Of a stretch of 64,000 nt of DNA, positions 1-11,748 are shown piece by piece. The notes beneath the pieces are model-generated. The model did not search any database, was not told the DNA's origin, and worked only from the letters and a program-made list of their open reading frames with translations. The translations under genes and the position numbers were made by a program. Location of the stretch: assembly GCA_963971425.1 (NCBI GenBank), contig OZ020519.1, forward strand, positions 3,984,028-4,048,027. The letters run 5' to 3'. The stretch's first letter is position 1; each line of letters opens with the position of its first letter. Source of the stretch: Bryoerythrophyllum caledonicum. Lineage: Eukaryota; Streptophyta; Bryopsida; Pottiales; Pottiaceae.

Positions 1-310
1 TGCGTCAACGATCGCTGCTTCAAAACTCCAGGATTTTCAAGCCTCTGCGTCAACGATCGCCGACTGAACTTTTCGGTAAGTTCCCTGCCTTTCTTGCTTT
101 TTATTTAATTCCATTTCGGTAAGTTCTCTGTCATTCTTACTTTCCATTTCTTTTTGGTGCTGCATACGGGCGGTCCTTCTTCCATTCCGTTTCAAATGTG
201 GGGCGTTGGAAAGTAAGCTGTGTGAAGGTGTAGAAAATTTTGCAAAGCGTCCAGGTTTAGGGTTTAAGAGTTTTAGGGTTCCCGATAATCGTTTCTTGCG
301 ATAAGGTTTC
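1..310 (+). other. 5' region of partner gene A, possible upstream exon
   Basis: A 15-base word TGCGTCAACGATCGC occurs at 1 and again near 46. A strong splice donor context (TTTCG then GTAAGTTC) follows near 75 and is echoed near 115. The first 75 bases can be read as the end of an upstream exon, as the paralogous genes D and C have a 153-nt exon just upstream, but this reading contains a TGA. No more can be supported. Confidence 0.25.
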
Positions 311-2337
311 ATGTTCGGCAATGTCCTTCCTCGCAGGACCGTAAAAATGCCGAAGCGGCCGGTGTGTTTTTGCAAGCCACTGTTTGATGAGATCCCGGTG
401 GAGAACAGGAAAGGGATTCCGTCCACCTACAACAAGGAAACGGGGAGGATCGAGCAGCTATTCGTCATTGAGAACGACCACATTTGGCGCGATAGCTGGG
501 AGGTGATGGAGGCAAGGGACCTTATCCTGGAGCTGCATGGACCGGACTCGCCCATCGTACCGCCTCAACAAACCGGCCCCAAGCAGATACTGTGCATTCA
601 TTGCAACACGACGCACCAGAAGCACAGGTTCAACCTCCACCGGAACCATGCATTGTGCGAAGGGAAGGGGAAGGAGGGCGTGAAGATGCCGTCGTATCCC
701 AATTTGGGCGTCAGGGATGTGGCAAACTTTGTGGCACGACTTCGGGATTGCCAGTCGGCTGAAGATGCAATTCAGGTATTCGGCACCATAGAGCCGATAG
801 CCACAAAGAGGAGGCTTCGGAAGGGTACCAATAATGAGGAGGAACCGAACAGTCGACGTTGAATTAAGCGCGGGAAGAAGCTATCAGAGGAGGGCCCTCC
901 GCAGAAGCGTACCGCGGCGGCTTCTCGGAAAAGACCTCCGCCCCCGAAAGCTATGTCCAGTGACGATACTTCTTCCTCGGCAGAGTTGGGAGGAGATCAC
1001 AGCACAGATCATGAGGCCGATAACGCACGGACTCTGACTGTGCACGGCGAGAAGGGCGATCTTCCGTCCGGGGATGATGCCTCTAGGAATTCCGGTGCCG
1101 AGAACCCGATGTCAAAAGTCTGGGAGTCCGCACTCGCGCCGGCGTCCAAGAGGGATTCCTCCATCGTCCTCCGGAAGGCGGAGCTTGCGAAGCAGAATGT
1201 ACCGAAGAAGGTGGCACAAGTTGAAGAGGCCACGAAGAAGGCGAGATTTGAAGAGTCCTTGAAGAAGGCATTCCGGCCCCCAGCAACGGCGAAAAGGCTT
1301 ACGGGAATGTCTGTGGAAGAGACCGCGATGGCGAGAAGGCATCGATCCCCACCGGTGCAACAGCGGCTTAGAGAGACGAGTAATGTCGAGAGACCCTCCT
1401 ACTCTGACGAAGGAACGCCGATAACCTCGCACGAATCCCTCCAATCCTCGGCCCAGAAGGAACAGCGACCGCCGCTGACATTGGCCAGTATACTTCGGTT
1501 AAGCTCTAATGATGGTGCGAATCCCGATAAGCGCCTCATTCTCCCGGCGAAAGGTAGCAGGGAGCAAGCTTTGGAGTCGGAGAGGGCCGAGATGATACGG
1601 CAGGTGCAGGAGGACGCTGCGCGCCTTTTCCCGTTGAAATTGGTGCCCACCCCCGAGAGGAAGGTACCGATAATGCCGCTATATCTACTCCTCAAGCATG
1701 GTCTGCTCGACAATATCACGATGGGGAGTTTACATTCCGAAGATGAGCTGTTGAAGTACGTCTTGTCCTTGGTGGAGTCTGGAGGCAGCCAGGGGAGGTT
1801 CCACCAGGCTCTCGGTGCCTGCATTTCCGAAGGGGTCGGCTTCGACGATAACCATGTTTCGCTTCAACAGTGTCAAGCCTTTGCAATCTGGCAAAGAATC
1901 CGGATTACAGTACAATGAAAGAGGTCTGGACAGAGGCATCGAGAGGAACGTTGGCATACAGGACGCATATGTTGGAGTGCGTCCAGTTAGAAGCGGCTTT
2001 GCAGGCCAAAAACGACAAACAAAAGCGGTGCAGGGAGAAGTTAGTTAGGATGGAGATGAGTAGATTTGATGCCGAAAGGGCGGTGGAGACAGAGGCTATT
2101 CGATGGGACTTCAACAATCTCTTCGGGTATTGCGCGATGAACAAGATTCTTCGACCATTGCTGCCCCCACTGCCACGGACGCACAACATTGACGAGGCTC
2201 GAGATGTCGTGCACCGTCTAATTTCTATCAGAATCGACATTGCCCCGTCTCCGGCTTCAGCTAAGCTGTTGAAGTGTTACTTCGTTTGCAACGGGTTCTC
2301 GCGGGTGTAAGTTTTTCCTTCTCGCCACAAACTTGTC

Positions 2338-2440
2338 CCTTATCGTGTCTTCTCGCCCCTTATCGTCTCTCATAGTCCCTTATCGTCTCTTATCGTCTCT
2401 TATCGTCTCTTATCGTCTCTTATCGTCCCTTATCGGTTTA
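2338..2440. repeat. CTTATCGTCT decanucleotide tandem repeat
   Basis: Eight TTATCG cores, mostly at 10-base spacing, sit inside the 2307-2461 intron of partner gene A. It is a local amplification of the hexamer that is enriched across E1. Confidence 0.8.
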
Positions 2441-3723
2441 CTTGACTTCGTTGTTTTTCAGGGGCCGGAATATGTGCAACCCTAGCGTAATCCCCGGGCC
2501 TGCCAGCATTGAATTGTACTTGGACGCTCCAGTGGAAAATTGGGATGGGCCGTCTCAAATGTACGAAGTCCTGAGTCCCTTCCTCTTCAGAAGGGACGCA
2601 TCCGATATGCACCTCCCGTTCTCGGCGGTGTTCTCGCGGCTCCGCGATAATAAGAACGGCGGGCGAGATTCTGTGTTGCGCTTCATCGAAATGGTCCATG
2701 CTCGCACTGTTGTGGACACGGCAAGGAGTCATCCAGAGGATTTCGTTCGACAGTGGTGTGCTGCCGATAAGGGTACCTACGAACACTGGGATACCCTGGA
2801 CGAGAACTGCTTGGCAAGGGAGGATCTGGACTTCATGTATGCCGGCTACGTTCCACGTAAGATTTATCCGATAACCCCGTTGTGAGCCAAATAAACCGCC
2901 CTCTAATGGGGTGGCTTATCTTGAACACAAGATCCTACATATGGGATGCAGCCCCTTGTGCAAACATACTTTAACCATTCATACAAGTATGATGACCCAA
3001 GGCGTGGTCACTTAAGAGGGTTCGTTAATAATTAGTGATGTGATGGCTGAATTGAGCCTTAGGTTGAATCCAACCTTTAGACAAGCGTAAATTCCGCCTC
3101 AAAGCTTTGTTTCCAATGTTTTAAAGCTCCATTAGGTTCAATTTTGCCTTGTGAACTTGATTAGCACCTTAACCACCAATTCCAGGCCCAAGTGCGACCC
3201 TAACAGCAGCAACCAGCAGACAGGCTCCTCTTTTTATGTAAAAAGTTTAATTCTTCATTATCTTCGTGATTATGACTCCGTTTTTTACGTTTGTTTTTTG
3301 TATTCTAATTAGTTTTTCTTGCTTAACACGATGGAAGCCTTCAATTGATCATTTGACTCGACCCTGGACCTCCCAGCCAGCGACCAGCAGTGCACATTCA
3401 ACATATGACTTTATTCAAGATCATGCACCACATTCCTATGCATGTATCACATTCATTCACACAAGAATCCACCCCAGCCTTACTAAGAGTGAGCCTCCAG
3501 CTGTGTTCACTTACTAATGGCGCTCTAATCCGTTATTTAGTTGAATATATAGCAAACCCTAATTCTACCGAAAAATTGGCAGCGCTTCCGCGTGGTTTTT
3601 GTATTTAGAAAATTAGGGTTCAAGTCATACACATGGAATTGAAGAGGTTCGAGGGAGAAAAGAAAAGGGGCTCCCTGAGTTAATTCGGTTCACCCTCCAT
3701 CCTTAGCCTTCGACTTGCTTGGT

Positions 3724-3879
3724 CAGCTCGTGATCTTGCTCCTCTTGTTCAGCTCGTGATCTTGCTCCTCTTGTTCAGCTTGTGATCTTGCTCCTCTTGA
3801 TCAGCTCGTGATCTTGCTCCTCTTGTTCAGCTCGTGATCTTGCTCCTCTTATTCAGCTCGTGATCTTGCTCCTCTTGTT
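3724..3879. repeat. 26-bp minisatellite, six copies
   Basis: CAGCTCGTGATCTTGCTCCT units start at 3724, 3750, 3776, 3802, 3828 and 3854, an exact 26-base period with few substitutions. Confidence 0.9.
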
Positions 3880-3888
3880 GGTGCTCTT

Positions 3889-4530
3889 CACTCCGCCGCC
3901 CGTATCTTCGTTGTCACAGCTCCGATCCGCGCGTTCTTGAGCTTGTTGGAAAGCCAACGTTCTAATCTATCTACTCCTAAAATATTAACCCGATTGGACA
4001 AGAACTCCGCTACTGACGAGGGAAAACCTGAGGCCGTATGAGATCTGCCACCGATCCTCCAGCTGGTCGTCCTCACTCTGCCGCCCGTATCTTCGTCGTC
4101 ACAGCTCCGATCCGCACGTGTTTGAGCTTGTTGGAAAGCCAACGTTCTAATCTATCTACTCCTAAAATCTTAGCCCGATTGGACAAGAACTCCGCTACTG
4201 ACGAGGGAAAACCTGAGGCCGTATGAGATCCGCCACCGATCCTCCAGCTGGTCGTCCTCACTCCGCCGCCCGTATCTTCGTCGTCACAGCTCCGATCCGC
4301 GTGTTCTTGAGCTTTTTGGAAAGCCATCTTTCTAATCTATCTACTCCTAAACTCTTAGCTTGATTGGACAAGAACTCCGCTACTGACGAGGGAAAACCTG
4401 AGGCCGTATGAGATCCGCCACCGATCCTCCAGCTGGTCGTCCTCACTCCGCCGCCCGTATCTTCGTCGTCACAGCTCCGATCCGCGTGTTCTTGAGCTTG
4501 TTGAAAAGCCAACTTCCTAATCTATCTACT
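3889..4530. repeat. 185-bp tandem repeat, four copies (last truncated)
   Basis: CACTCCGCCGCCCGTATC recurs at about 3889, 4074, 4259 and 4444, a 185-base period. The 84-codon minus-strand ORFs in each unit are shadows of the repeat: 185 is not a multiple of three and each ORF runs out in the next unit. Confidence 0.9.
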
Positions 4531-7500
4531 CTCCTATTTTTGCAACGATTGAATCACATTCCAGCCCACAGCAGGGGGAAATCTGAACCCTACCTCTCTC
4601 TCTCCTTCCACACACCTCTCTCACTCCTAGCTCCTACCACACACCTCTCTCACTCCTACCTCCCACCCTTCGAATGAGCGCCCTCCTAGGGGGTAACCCC
4701 AAGGCCCTTGCTCCCTTCTTTGTTCCCAAGGTCGTTCCCTTCGTCGTTCACAGCCGCCAATTTGGGTGGGCACATTAATGGTCACACTAAACAACTAGTG
4801 ACTAAAAAGCAATAATTCACTAGCCACCCTTGCATTTAATACAAGTGGGTGTCCCACTAACCAAGGAATATCTAAATCTAAACTTTGACTCCATGCCACA
4901 TGTGTGTGCATGATCTCAATAAGTGAGCTATTAGCTAATTTTCAAAGGTGCAAAAATCTAATTTAACCTACCTAAATTGAATTCCCCTTGCTTGGGGTAA
5001 TTCCTAATTTACTTAGTGATTGATGAGGATTCTTTTCCACTTCTTTTGGACCCTTTTGACTATTTTTTTTAAGGGCTTTTAACGCCCTATTTTTTTTTTT
5101 CTCCTCACCATCCTCCTTCTTCTTCTCCCATTTTTTTGGTTTCGTGATTTCTTCATCGTGACCGAATTTAACTCGATAGGAGGTAAATTCTTCTCCACCA
5201 CTACTCATTTTAATTCTTTTCTAATTTTCTTTTGTCTTTTTTCCCTTCTCTCTTTGCTTTTCTTTTTTGGTTTATTCCCTTTTTTTTTTCTTCCTTTTTG
5301 GCTAACTACATAAATTCCGCGATCGCCCATAAATGGCTCCTCTTTTAGTGAGGGGAAAGGCCACTTGGCCATTTTAATCAAAAAACCACGAGCTAGTCCA
5401 TGGGATAACCCATTTTCACCACTCATTAGCCTTAATGGACCCGACGTGAGGTCCATTCATCACCGTGAGCCGTTTTTGCGGCTCACACCGGTCATTCATC
5501 TAACTGTTTTCTTCCTCATTCTTGGTATCTCCGTTATTTTCCTGTGACTAACGATAAGGCTTTTGCAGGCACTGTAGATCCTATCGGGGCACGCGAAAGG
5601 GATCTTGCAGAGGCAGATTGCAAGAACGCCGTGTCGCGTCTGGTAAAAAGAGAGTGGGATCGGCGAGAAGGGCATCGAGTGACTTCACATGACGAAATTC
5701 GGCGGGAGACGTCTATCCGAACAAGGGACCTCGAGGGTGCAGCCACCCTCCTTCACATGGACGAAGGAACTTCGAATGAATTCCGCGTCCAGACTCGGTT
5801 CCCGGGGAGTAACGACGACGAAGGATTCCCTGACAAGTGTATGGACGAAGTTACGGAGGAAGCACAAGAGGGGCCTAGCGACGAAATACGTCAGGGAGGT
5901 GTTTCCGATAGCGTCTAGGAAGAGCCCGCTTCTACAACGGTGAAGTCACCGGGCCGTCCCGTCGATAACCCATCTCCCATGGAGTTTTCGTGGACACAAG
6001 CTATGAATGACCCTACCCTCGGCTTTCCGGAGTCTTCACAATCGCTGATGGGGCTATCTCAATTCGACACCCCTCTTCAGCATGTTGTGTTTTCGGGTAC
6101 GGGAGAGACGGAACCCGACATTAAACCCCACCGTCTATCGTTCCCTTTGTCGAATCAAGGTATTGAAAACCTGGACTCTACTGACAGTCCCCCGGTGGTT
6201 CCCGAGGCGCCTTCCGTGACACCCTTCGAAAGTCATCCAATCCCAGAGAAGGCTCCCTCTCCGGACTCCGATTACGCTTCTCCGCCAGGGCCCAATAACC
6301 CTGCTCCTCCGCCAGAGCCCAAGAACCCGCCAGAGCCCGAGAACCCGCCAGAGCCCGAGAACCCGCCAGAGCCCGAGAACCCTGCTAGCCCGCCAGAGCT
6401 CGAGAACCCTGCTAGCCCGCCAGAGCCCCAGAACCATGCCAGTCCGCCAGAACCCGTTGAGCCTGCTTCAGTGCCAGATCCTGATAGCCCTGTTCTGGTA
6501 TCTGAGCCCGATAAGCCTGCTCCTTCGCCAGAGCTCGATATGCCTGCTCCTCTGCCAGGACCCGTTCAGGCTCCTCCTCCGCACGAGCCTGATAACCCTT
6601 CTCCAAATGAGATGGACCCCGAAGAGATCAGACTGGCATTGCGCTTTATCAAGGAAGCACAGGAATCTGGGATGTCTAGTATTTGGGTTTATCTTGGACT
6701 CGAAGAGCGTGTTATAAACAGAAGGGAAGGACAGAAGGCGGCGTATACGTGCATGTCGAAGGAGAACCGCGGAGTATGTACTTCAGACTGTGTGTCCTGG
6801 GAGAAAGCGCCCTCGCTCTACTACGAAGCCGAGGAGCATGACCCATCCATGATAGAGAAGAACCTCGACATTATTGTAGAGGTCCTAATGCGGCGGTGAG
6901 TGTCGTCGTCTATGTTATCGTGTTCTCTGACACCTACTGTTTATCATGACCTGTTGTCTAACGTCCGCTTTCTTCTGAATTGTAGGCCTCGTTTTATTCA
7001 CCCGAAGGACCTGACTGGAGGTATGAGGTTTTTCGGTCCAGACCTTCGGCAAGCCGTGGATGTCTCGCTCGCACTACAGGACTCGCATTGCGTGCTAAAG
7101 GACAAGCGGGAAATGGAAGGCACATTTCTGGATTTCATCCTTAGGCATGTCGTCTACCGTGCGAAGGAGCATGTTCGAATCCAGTATCATCACACGCACA
7201 ACTGGTTATCGGCGACTTTGCAGTGCTATCTGGCGAATGAAGCGAAGGGTTGGGATGACATCGTGAGCTTTCTCAGCCGCTCGTTCCATAGCACCACCAA
7301 GACGCCGAATACCCTTATCGTCCCTTACCACGATAAGGGTCACTAGAGCGTATTCGTCGTGGAGCAAAGGCGAACATATCACTTGGACCCAGCGAAAGGC
7401 ATGCACAAGGGTCGGGAAGTGAACAACTTCATCTTCCTTGTGCACATGGGATGGGCAATAGCGAAGGGCGTGAGGATCGGATCTCGGAGTTGGACTGAAT

Positions 7501-8000
7501 GGCAGAGTCGATCGCCGATAAGGTTGCCTTTGCCTAGTCAGAAAGAAAGCTAGGAGTGTGGTTTCATGGCAGGCTTGGGCTTCTGGCAGTACCTGATCGC
7601 ACGTGGTGGGCGCAAAGAGGCGGAGGAGAAGACCGTGACGGAGACCAAATATCTGGACTGGGACGGGAAGAAGGCGTACCGATGGTTCATGCAAGCGCTG
7701 TATACGGAGATTGTCGCACCGCTTCCGTTCCACGATGCCCTTAATCTATGTGGTCAGGATACGGTGGAGTTCGGAAGCGGAAGTCCGGACGTAGTTTTCG
7801 TGGAAGCCGGTACAGAGACGGCGAAGAAGAAGGAAGTCCCAGTTCTTGGTATTTTGGAGACAGTGGGGGATCGTGATCTTCAGGGCTTCAACGTGCTCAC
7901 AAACCCACCAGTGACTCGAGGAAGGCGAAAGAAGTCAACCGCACCGAAAAGCCCAAAAAAACCGAGAAAACCGAAGGGCACCACCAAGACAAAGAAGTAG

Positions 8001-8378
8001 GCGATAAGGGGGGGGTGTTGTACACAGCTGATAGACTCCAGGAATTTTTACAGATTAATAGGATGCCGATGTTGTACATTTCATTCATTGTAAATGACAA
8101 TTTTTTCGATAGCGTACATAAACGGATTTTGGGACCCTCTTGCAGAGCCTTGTAAGCGGAACTTAAAATCCAGTCTTTGCCGATTATATTGAATGTTGAG
8201 TTTTAACTTTCAAACTAAAGAAATATCACTTCAGTGGAAATTTCAGCCGATGCATGGAACTTAATCTAAGAGCATCTGATCGGCAGTATTCTACCGATAA
8301 GATTACTAATGGTTATCGGTGCAGGTTTGTAGCTGAAATCCTCTGTCCTTTATACTCATCCACATCGGTGCCGACAAC
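8001..8378. other. Convergent 3' intergenic region of E1
   Basis: AT-rich spacer between the stop of partner gene A and the stop of the minus-strand MULE1. It holds several CGATAA/TTATCG words (8001, about 8295, about 8312). No gene is seen; the 3' ends of both transcripts should lie here. Confidence 0.5.
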
Positions 8379-11300
8379 CTAAGTCGTTTCTTGAGTTAGT
8401 CTTTCGCTAGGTGGAATGGACCTCACCCAAAAACCTCTGGAATCCAGGAAGTCATGCAACCTTCGGAGCCTCATTCCAAGACCATCTTCATTTGTGGGGA
8501 GCGGTGCAGCTATATCCTGGAGTGGATGAAGCATTCCGGCTTCGATTTCAGCCTCCAACCTTAAGAGGGTGGCGTCGGTGTTGCGCAAAGCTGCATCCAA
8601 GTGTCTTGCTAGCAATGGTTGGCGATAAGCCTTCTCGAGTAGCTTCAGGACAAGCTGATGCATACGATCAAAGTCGCATACCCATGTCTCCCCTAATTCT
8701 CGAAGGTTGGAAGTCACTGGGGTTACATCTCCGGCTTCGGTATCGGAGGGAACATCATTATCGGGGAAGCCCTCGGTATTCGGGTGTCGACCATTGTCTT
8801 GGCGGAGAAGATTCGTCATTCCTCCTTGGATTGTGCCGCGAAGGGAGCCCAAATATCTAGCAATTTTGCCCTCCGCCAGGTCAGGTCTTGTCATTTTCAG
8901 GACCTTAACCTGGTGCTTACAGATGTTACCTTTCTGGAAATGAACACATTGGCAGACGGCCCATTCGGTGCATGGATTGTATACCGCATACGTAATGTGT
9001 CTCCTATTCGAGGATTTAACGTATGCAAGACCTCCCGACCACTCGGGCAAGGTGACCACATTATCGGGAATTGTGTTTGCTTGGTTGATTGCATTGACCA
9101 TGATCTGCCGCTGCCTCTTGTTCTTTATAAAACCGTTTAGCTTACACCAGTGATTGTAATCATACTTCTCGATGACATTTCCAGTGAGCTCATAAATAAG
9201 CCAGTCCATCCTTCGGCCGATAAGCTTCCTTTTGGATTGCCGGAGCACTGCTTTCATGTTAGAATGGTATGATTCGATCGCTGCAGTGGTGTCCTGGCCA
9301 GCATGGGGGATTTTCCAGTCTCCCACAACCCACATTTTGATTTTCGGGAGCCATTCTTTGTCGAAGTACTTCCAGTATGCATCAGCGTCTGGCAAGAGAG
9401 CCTTAGCTTCGCCGTAAACGTGCCGCACCCACTCTACCAAATTCCACACCTTATCGCCGGGAGCTCTCGCCGAAGGGTCTTGGAAGTCACTAGGTGTCTT
9501 TGATACATACATAAGTGAGCCCACAATTCGCAAAGCTCCGGCCCTCGTCTCCATGTCTTTCAACTTAGCACATTCATTCTTCTGCCACGCTCGACGAACA
9601 TGCCAGAGACATAGAAATAGATGCGAGTACGGCCAAACCTCCCTGCGATAACCCGACACGCCTATAAGTACAACTCGCTGAAGCCCGTCACCCGATAACG
9701 TAAGAATGCTAAATTGCTTACCGAAGAGAGTTGATCTCATTATCGGCGTCGTCAAGTACAAAGGCAGTGGGTCTCCAGTCCGGCCTTATCTGCACCAACT
9801 TCTGCTTCAGAGCGCGCATCCAAGGGACGAGATCTGCTTGTTTGGATTTCGCAGTGATCACGAAAGCCACTCGAACACCGTTTCTCCACTCGTCGAATAC
9901 CATCATCGTGAAGAGCGGATACTGGACATGCAAGCAAGGAATTAAGCGGTATGGGAATGAGTGCTCCTAATTTTTATACGGACCCTACATGGAGCATGGT
10001 AAGGTATGTGTACCTTTTTGTTGTTTGTTGCGAATGTCTCGTCTATAGCAATAATGTTATCGTGACTGTATTTCAGCATCATGTGCGTCTGAAATGGGGT
10101 TTGAATCCCAATTACGAAGTATACGTTATCGGCATTCAGCACTCCGTCGACCTTGCTGCCCGGGTCTTGGTAGTAAAAAACCGTACCTCGGTTTTCTCGG
10201 ACCCACATTCTCACACTCTCAGCGTTGTTGTCGTATTTCTTGTATAGTTCTTGCGCACGGACTCCGCATATGTTGCGGATGTCCTCCATGCTAAGGAAAC
10301 AATCCCGAGAAGGCGTAAGAGTGCCCTCATCCCGTGCCTTCAGTACCAGCTTCTGGTGCTTCTGTATTATAGCTGCCATCGGAACTTGCTCTTCAAATTG
10401 CCTCAGAATCCAAAGCCTTACTTCCTCCGATATGTACTTCCGAAAGCGGAGCTTTCCCCTCTGCACATTGTCCTTATCGTGGACGATGAGGCCCTGTGTG
10501 TCGACATGTTCCGAGCAAAAGTACCCTATCTCGGCGATATATGGTAGAAAATAGTACCTCTTTACGTAGAATCGACATTGGCAGCCCACTTTCATAGAGC
10601 CCCCTTCCTTCGCATCAGTGGCACGAGGGCCTTTCTGGCCAGCGCCGGACGTAAGTTGTATCCCTTTGTGATTGTATTTCGATGGCGTTGGTGTCATTTC
10701 GGGCGTGATAGCTTGGATCTTGTCCCTGTTGTCTTCGAGACCGTATTGACAACGCCATCTGCTTATCGGCGTTGACCATCAGAGATACGTGCGGTACTGA
10801 AGAGATGTAACGGCACAGCCGATAAGCAGATCTACCGTGTATATTGAATGTGATATCAGAGGTCGTGATTCACTTACCGCTGATACTCGATGTGGCAGTT
10901 CGACCGATAGTGCGTCTTCTTGCCGACGTTTGTGGGGTCGTTCTTGTCGCAGACGAAGGTAGTCTCTACATCCTTTCGGCCAGACTGCTCACCCTCCATG
11001 AAATCCGAGACCCTATCCCAGGGAATGGAGGCGATAAGCTTGGACTGCTTCCTCTTCGATGATTGCGGATCGTCTACGAACCTCGTATCATTCTCAGCCT
11101 CCATGTTCCACCTAGGACATTTCCACGTCAAAATCCCTAGAGGAGGGTTCTGTAATGAATCGTGCATCCGAAGAACCTTGTGACCGTGTTTCTTCAGGTA
11201 GTCTGCATGCTGGCCTTCCCGGAACGCGGCATCAAGGTCCTCCACCCCCTTCTCACGCACGCCAGCCGGTTTCTTTCTCCCTTGACGCCTCCATTTTCTC

Positions 11301-11398
11301 CCTGATGCCCCGTTATCGGCAACGGTTGGTGCCGCCGTCTCGCCAGAATTCCCATTTGGCCTGTCTTGGATGGGGAGATTGAGATCGAGGAACTCCAT
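8379..11398 (-). CDS. MULE1: Mutator-like transposase with SWIM zinc finger, apparently intact
   Basis: Four exons on the minus strand: 11398-10878, 10758-10014, 9921-9722 and 9642-8379. They use GT-AG introns and sum to 2730 nt (910 codons) with no internal stop. Exon positions and phases match MULE2 and MULE3. The N-terminus has an EAR-like LDLNLP motif near residue 4. Exon 2 has a GCQCRF...CSEH zinc-ligand pattern. The transposase core has the conserved Asp in AIDETFATN (about residue 413), VFDEW at the start of exon 3, and FLCLWHVRRAW at the start of exon 4. A SWIM finger (CQC, 8 residues, CKH) lies near residue 718. It should bind element ends and catalyse cut-and-paste transposition in the nucleus. 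It faces partner gene A tail to tail. Of the three MULE copies in the window only this one lacks nonsense codons. A domesticated FAR1-like gene is possible, but the element context argues for a transposase. Confidence 0.8.
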
Positions 11399-11707
11399 TC
11401 ACGCGGAGACAAGCACTCCCCTTCCGGCAAGGTGCTACACGGCACAATAGATCGTGAGAAAGACGGCGCAGTACGAAACGATGTGGATGACACTTCGCGC
11501 CGGCATCCACCGAGAAGGGCGGGTAATTCTGGAGTACACGTGGCGGGGGCGAGAAGGTGACTTCGGTGATCCGGAGAAGGCGGGGGCGAAGGGGCTTTTC
11601 GGCGAGAAGTGCCGAAAAGAGAGACGGGCAGCGCGAAATAATTGAGGGCGAGAGTGGCAGTTATCGTGGGAAGGAGGCGAAAAGGCGCTTGGGGAGAAGG
11701 GCCGGTC

Positions 11708-11748
11708 TTCGCGGTGTCAGGGCTAAAACCGGGCCCTGACACCGCGAA
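11708..11748. repeat. Hairpin with 16-bp arms near right end of E1
   Basis: TTCGCGGTGTCAGGGC (11708-11723) is the exact reverse complement of 11733-11748, with a 9-base loop. It lies just beyond the last E1-type hexamer (11661) and upstream of MULE1's start codon. Confidence 0.8.

Larger units (their letters stand above)
2882..5530. mobile_element. Unclassified insertion in partner gene A intron 2
   Basis: The 2857-5568 intron is about 2.7 kb, while the other two introns of the gene are 155 and 90 bases. The word CCGTT occurs at 2877-2881 and 5531-5535; removing the stretch between leaves an intron of about 60 bases. The stretch has none of the CGATAA/TTATCG words that fill the rest of E1. 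It carries two tandem arrays and T-rich DNA but no convincing ORF. Alternative ends are the inverted words TGTGAGCC (2881) and GGCTCACA (about 5483). Class unknown. Confidence 0.4.
311..8000 (+). pseudogene. MULE partner gene A: C2H2-like finger protein with C-terminal Ulp1-like (C48) cysteine peptidase
   Basis: Four coding blocks join with matching phase: about 334-2306, 2462-2856, 5569-6895 and 6986-8000, all with GT-AG introns. The first block has a C2H2-like finger (CIHC, then NLHRNH near 600-650) and a basic linker. It then has a block around AARLFP shared with partner genes D and C. The third block has a Pro-Glu-rich repeat (6290-6600). The last block resembles Ulp1-type SUMO peptidases: His at 7341 in KGH, Asp near 7384 in HLDP, Gln near 7538 and Cys near 7557 in ECGFM, with the Gln-Cys spacing of 6 typical of the family. 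Breaks: TGA 860, a frameshift near 1855, TAG 5916, TAG 7344 (right after the catalytic His, where the family usually has Trp) and TAG 7551. The C-terminal half could be a separate gene, but the phase across the 2857-5568 intron fits one gene. Cellular target unknown. Confidence 0.6.

Noticed and set aside
3889-4530. Repeated 84-residue minus-strand proteins
   Set aside because: Products of a 185-bp tandem repeat with changing frame; no start context or family.
5544-8000. UAG used as a sense codon (recoding)
   Set aside because: TGA, TAA and frameshifts also occur in the same gene families, real genes end with TAG (MULE1), and plant nuclear genomes use the standard code; decay explains it better.
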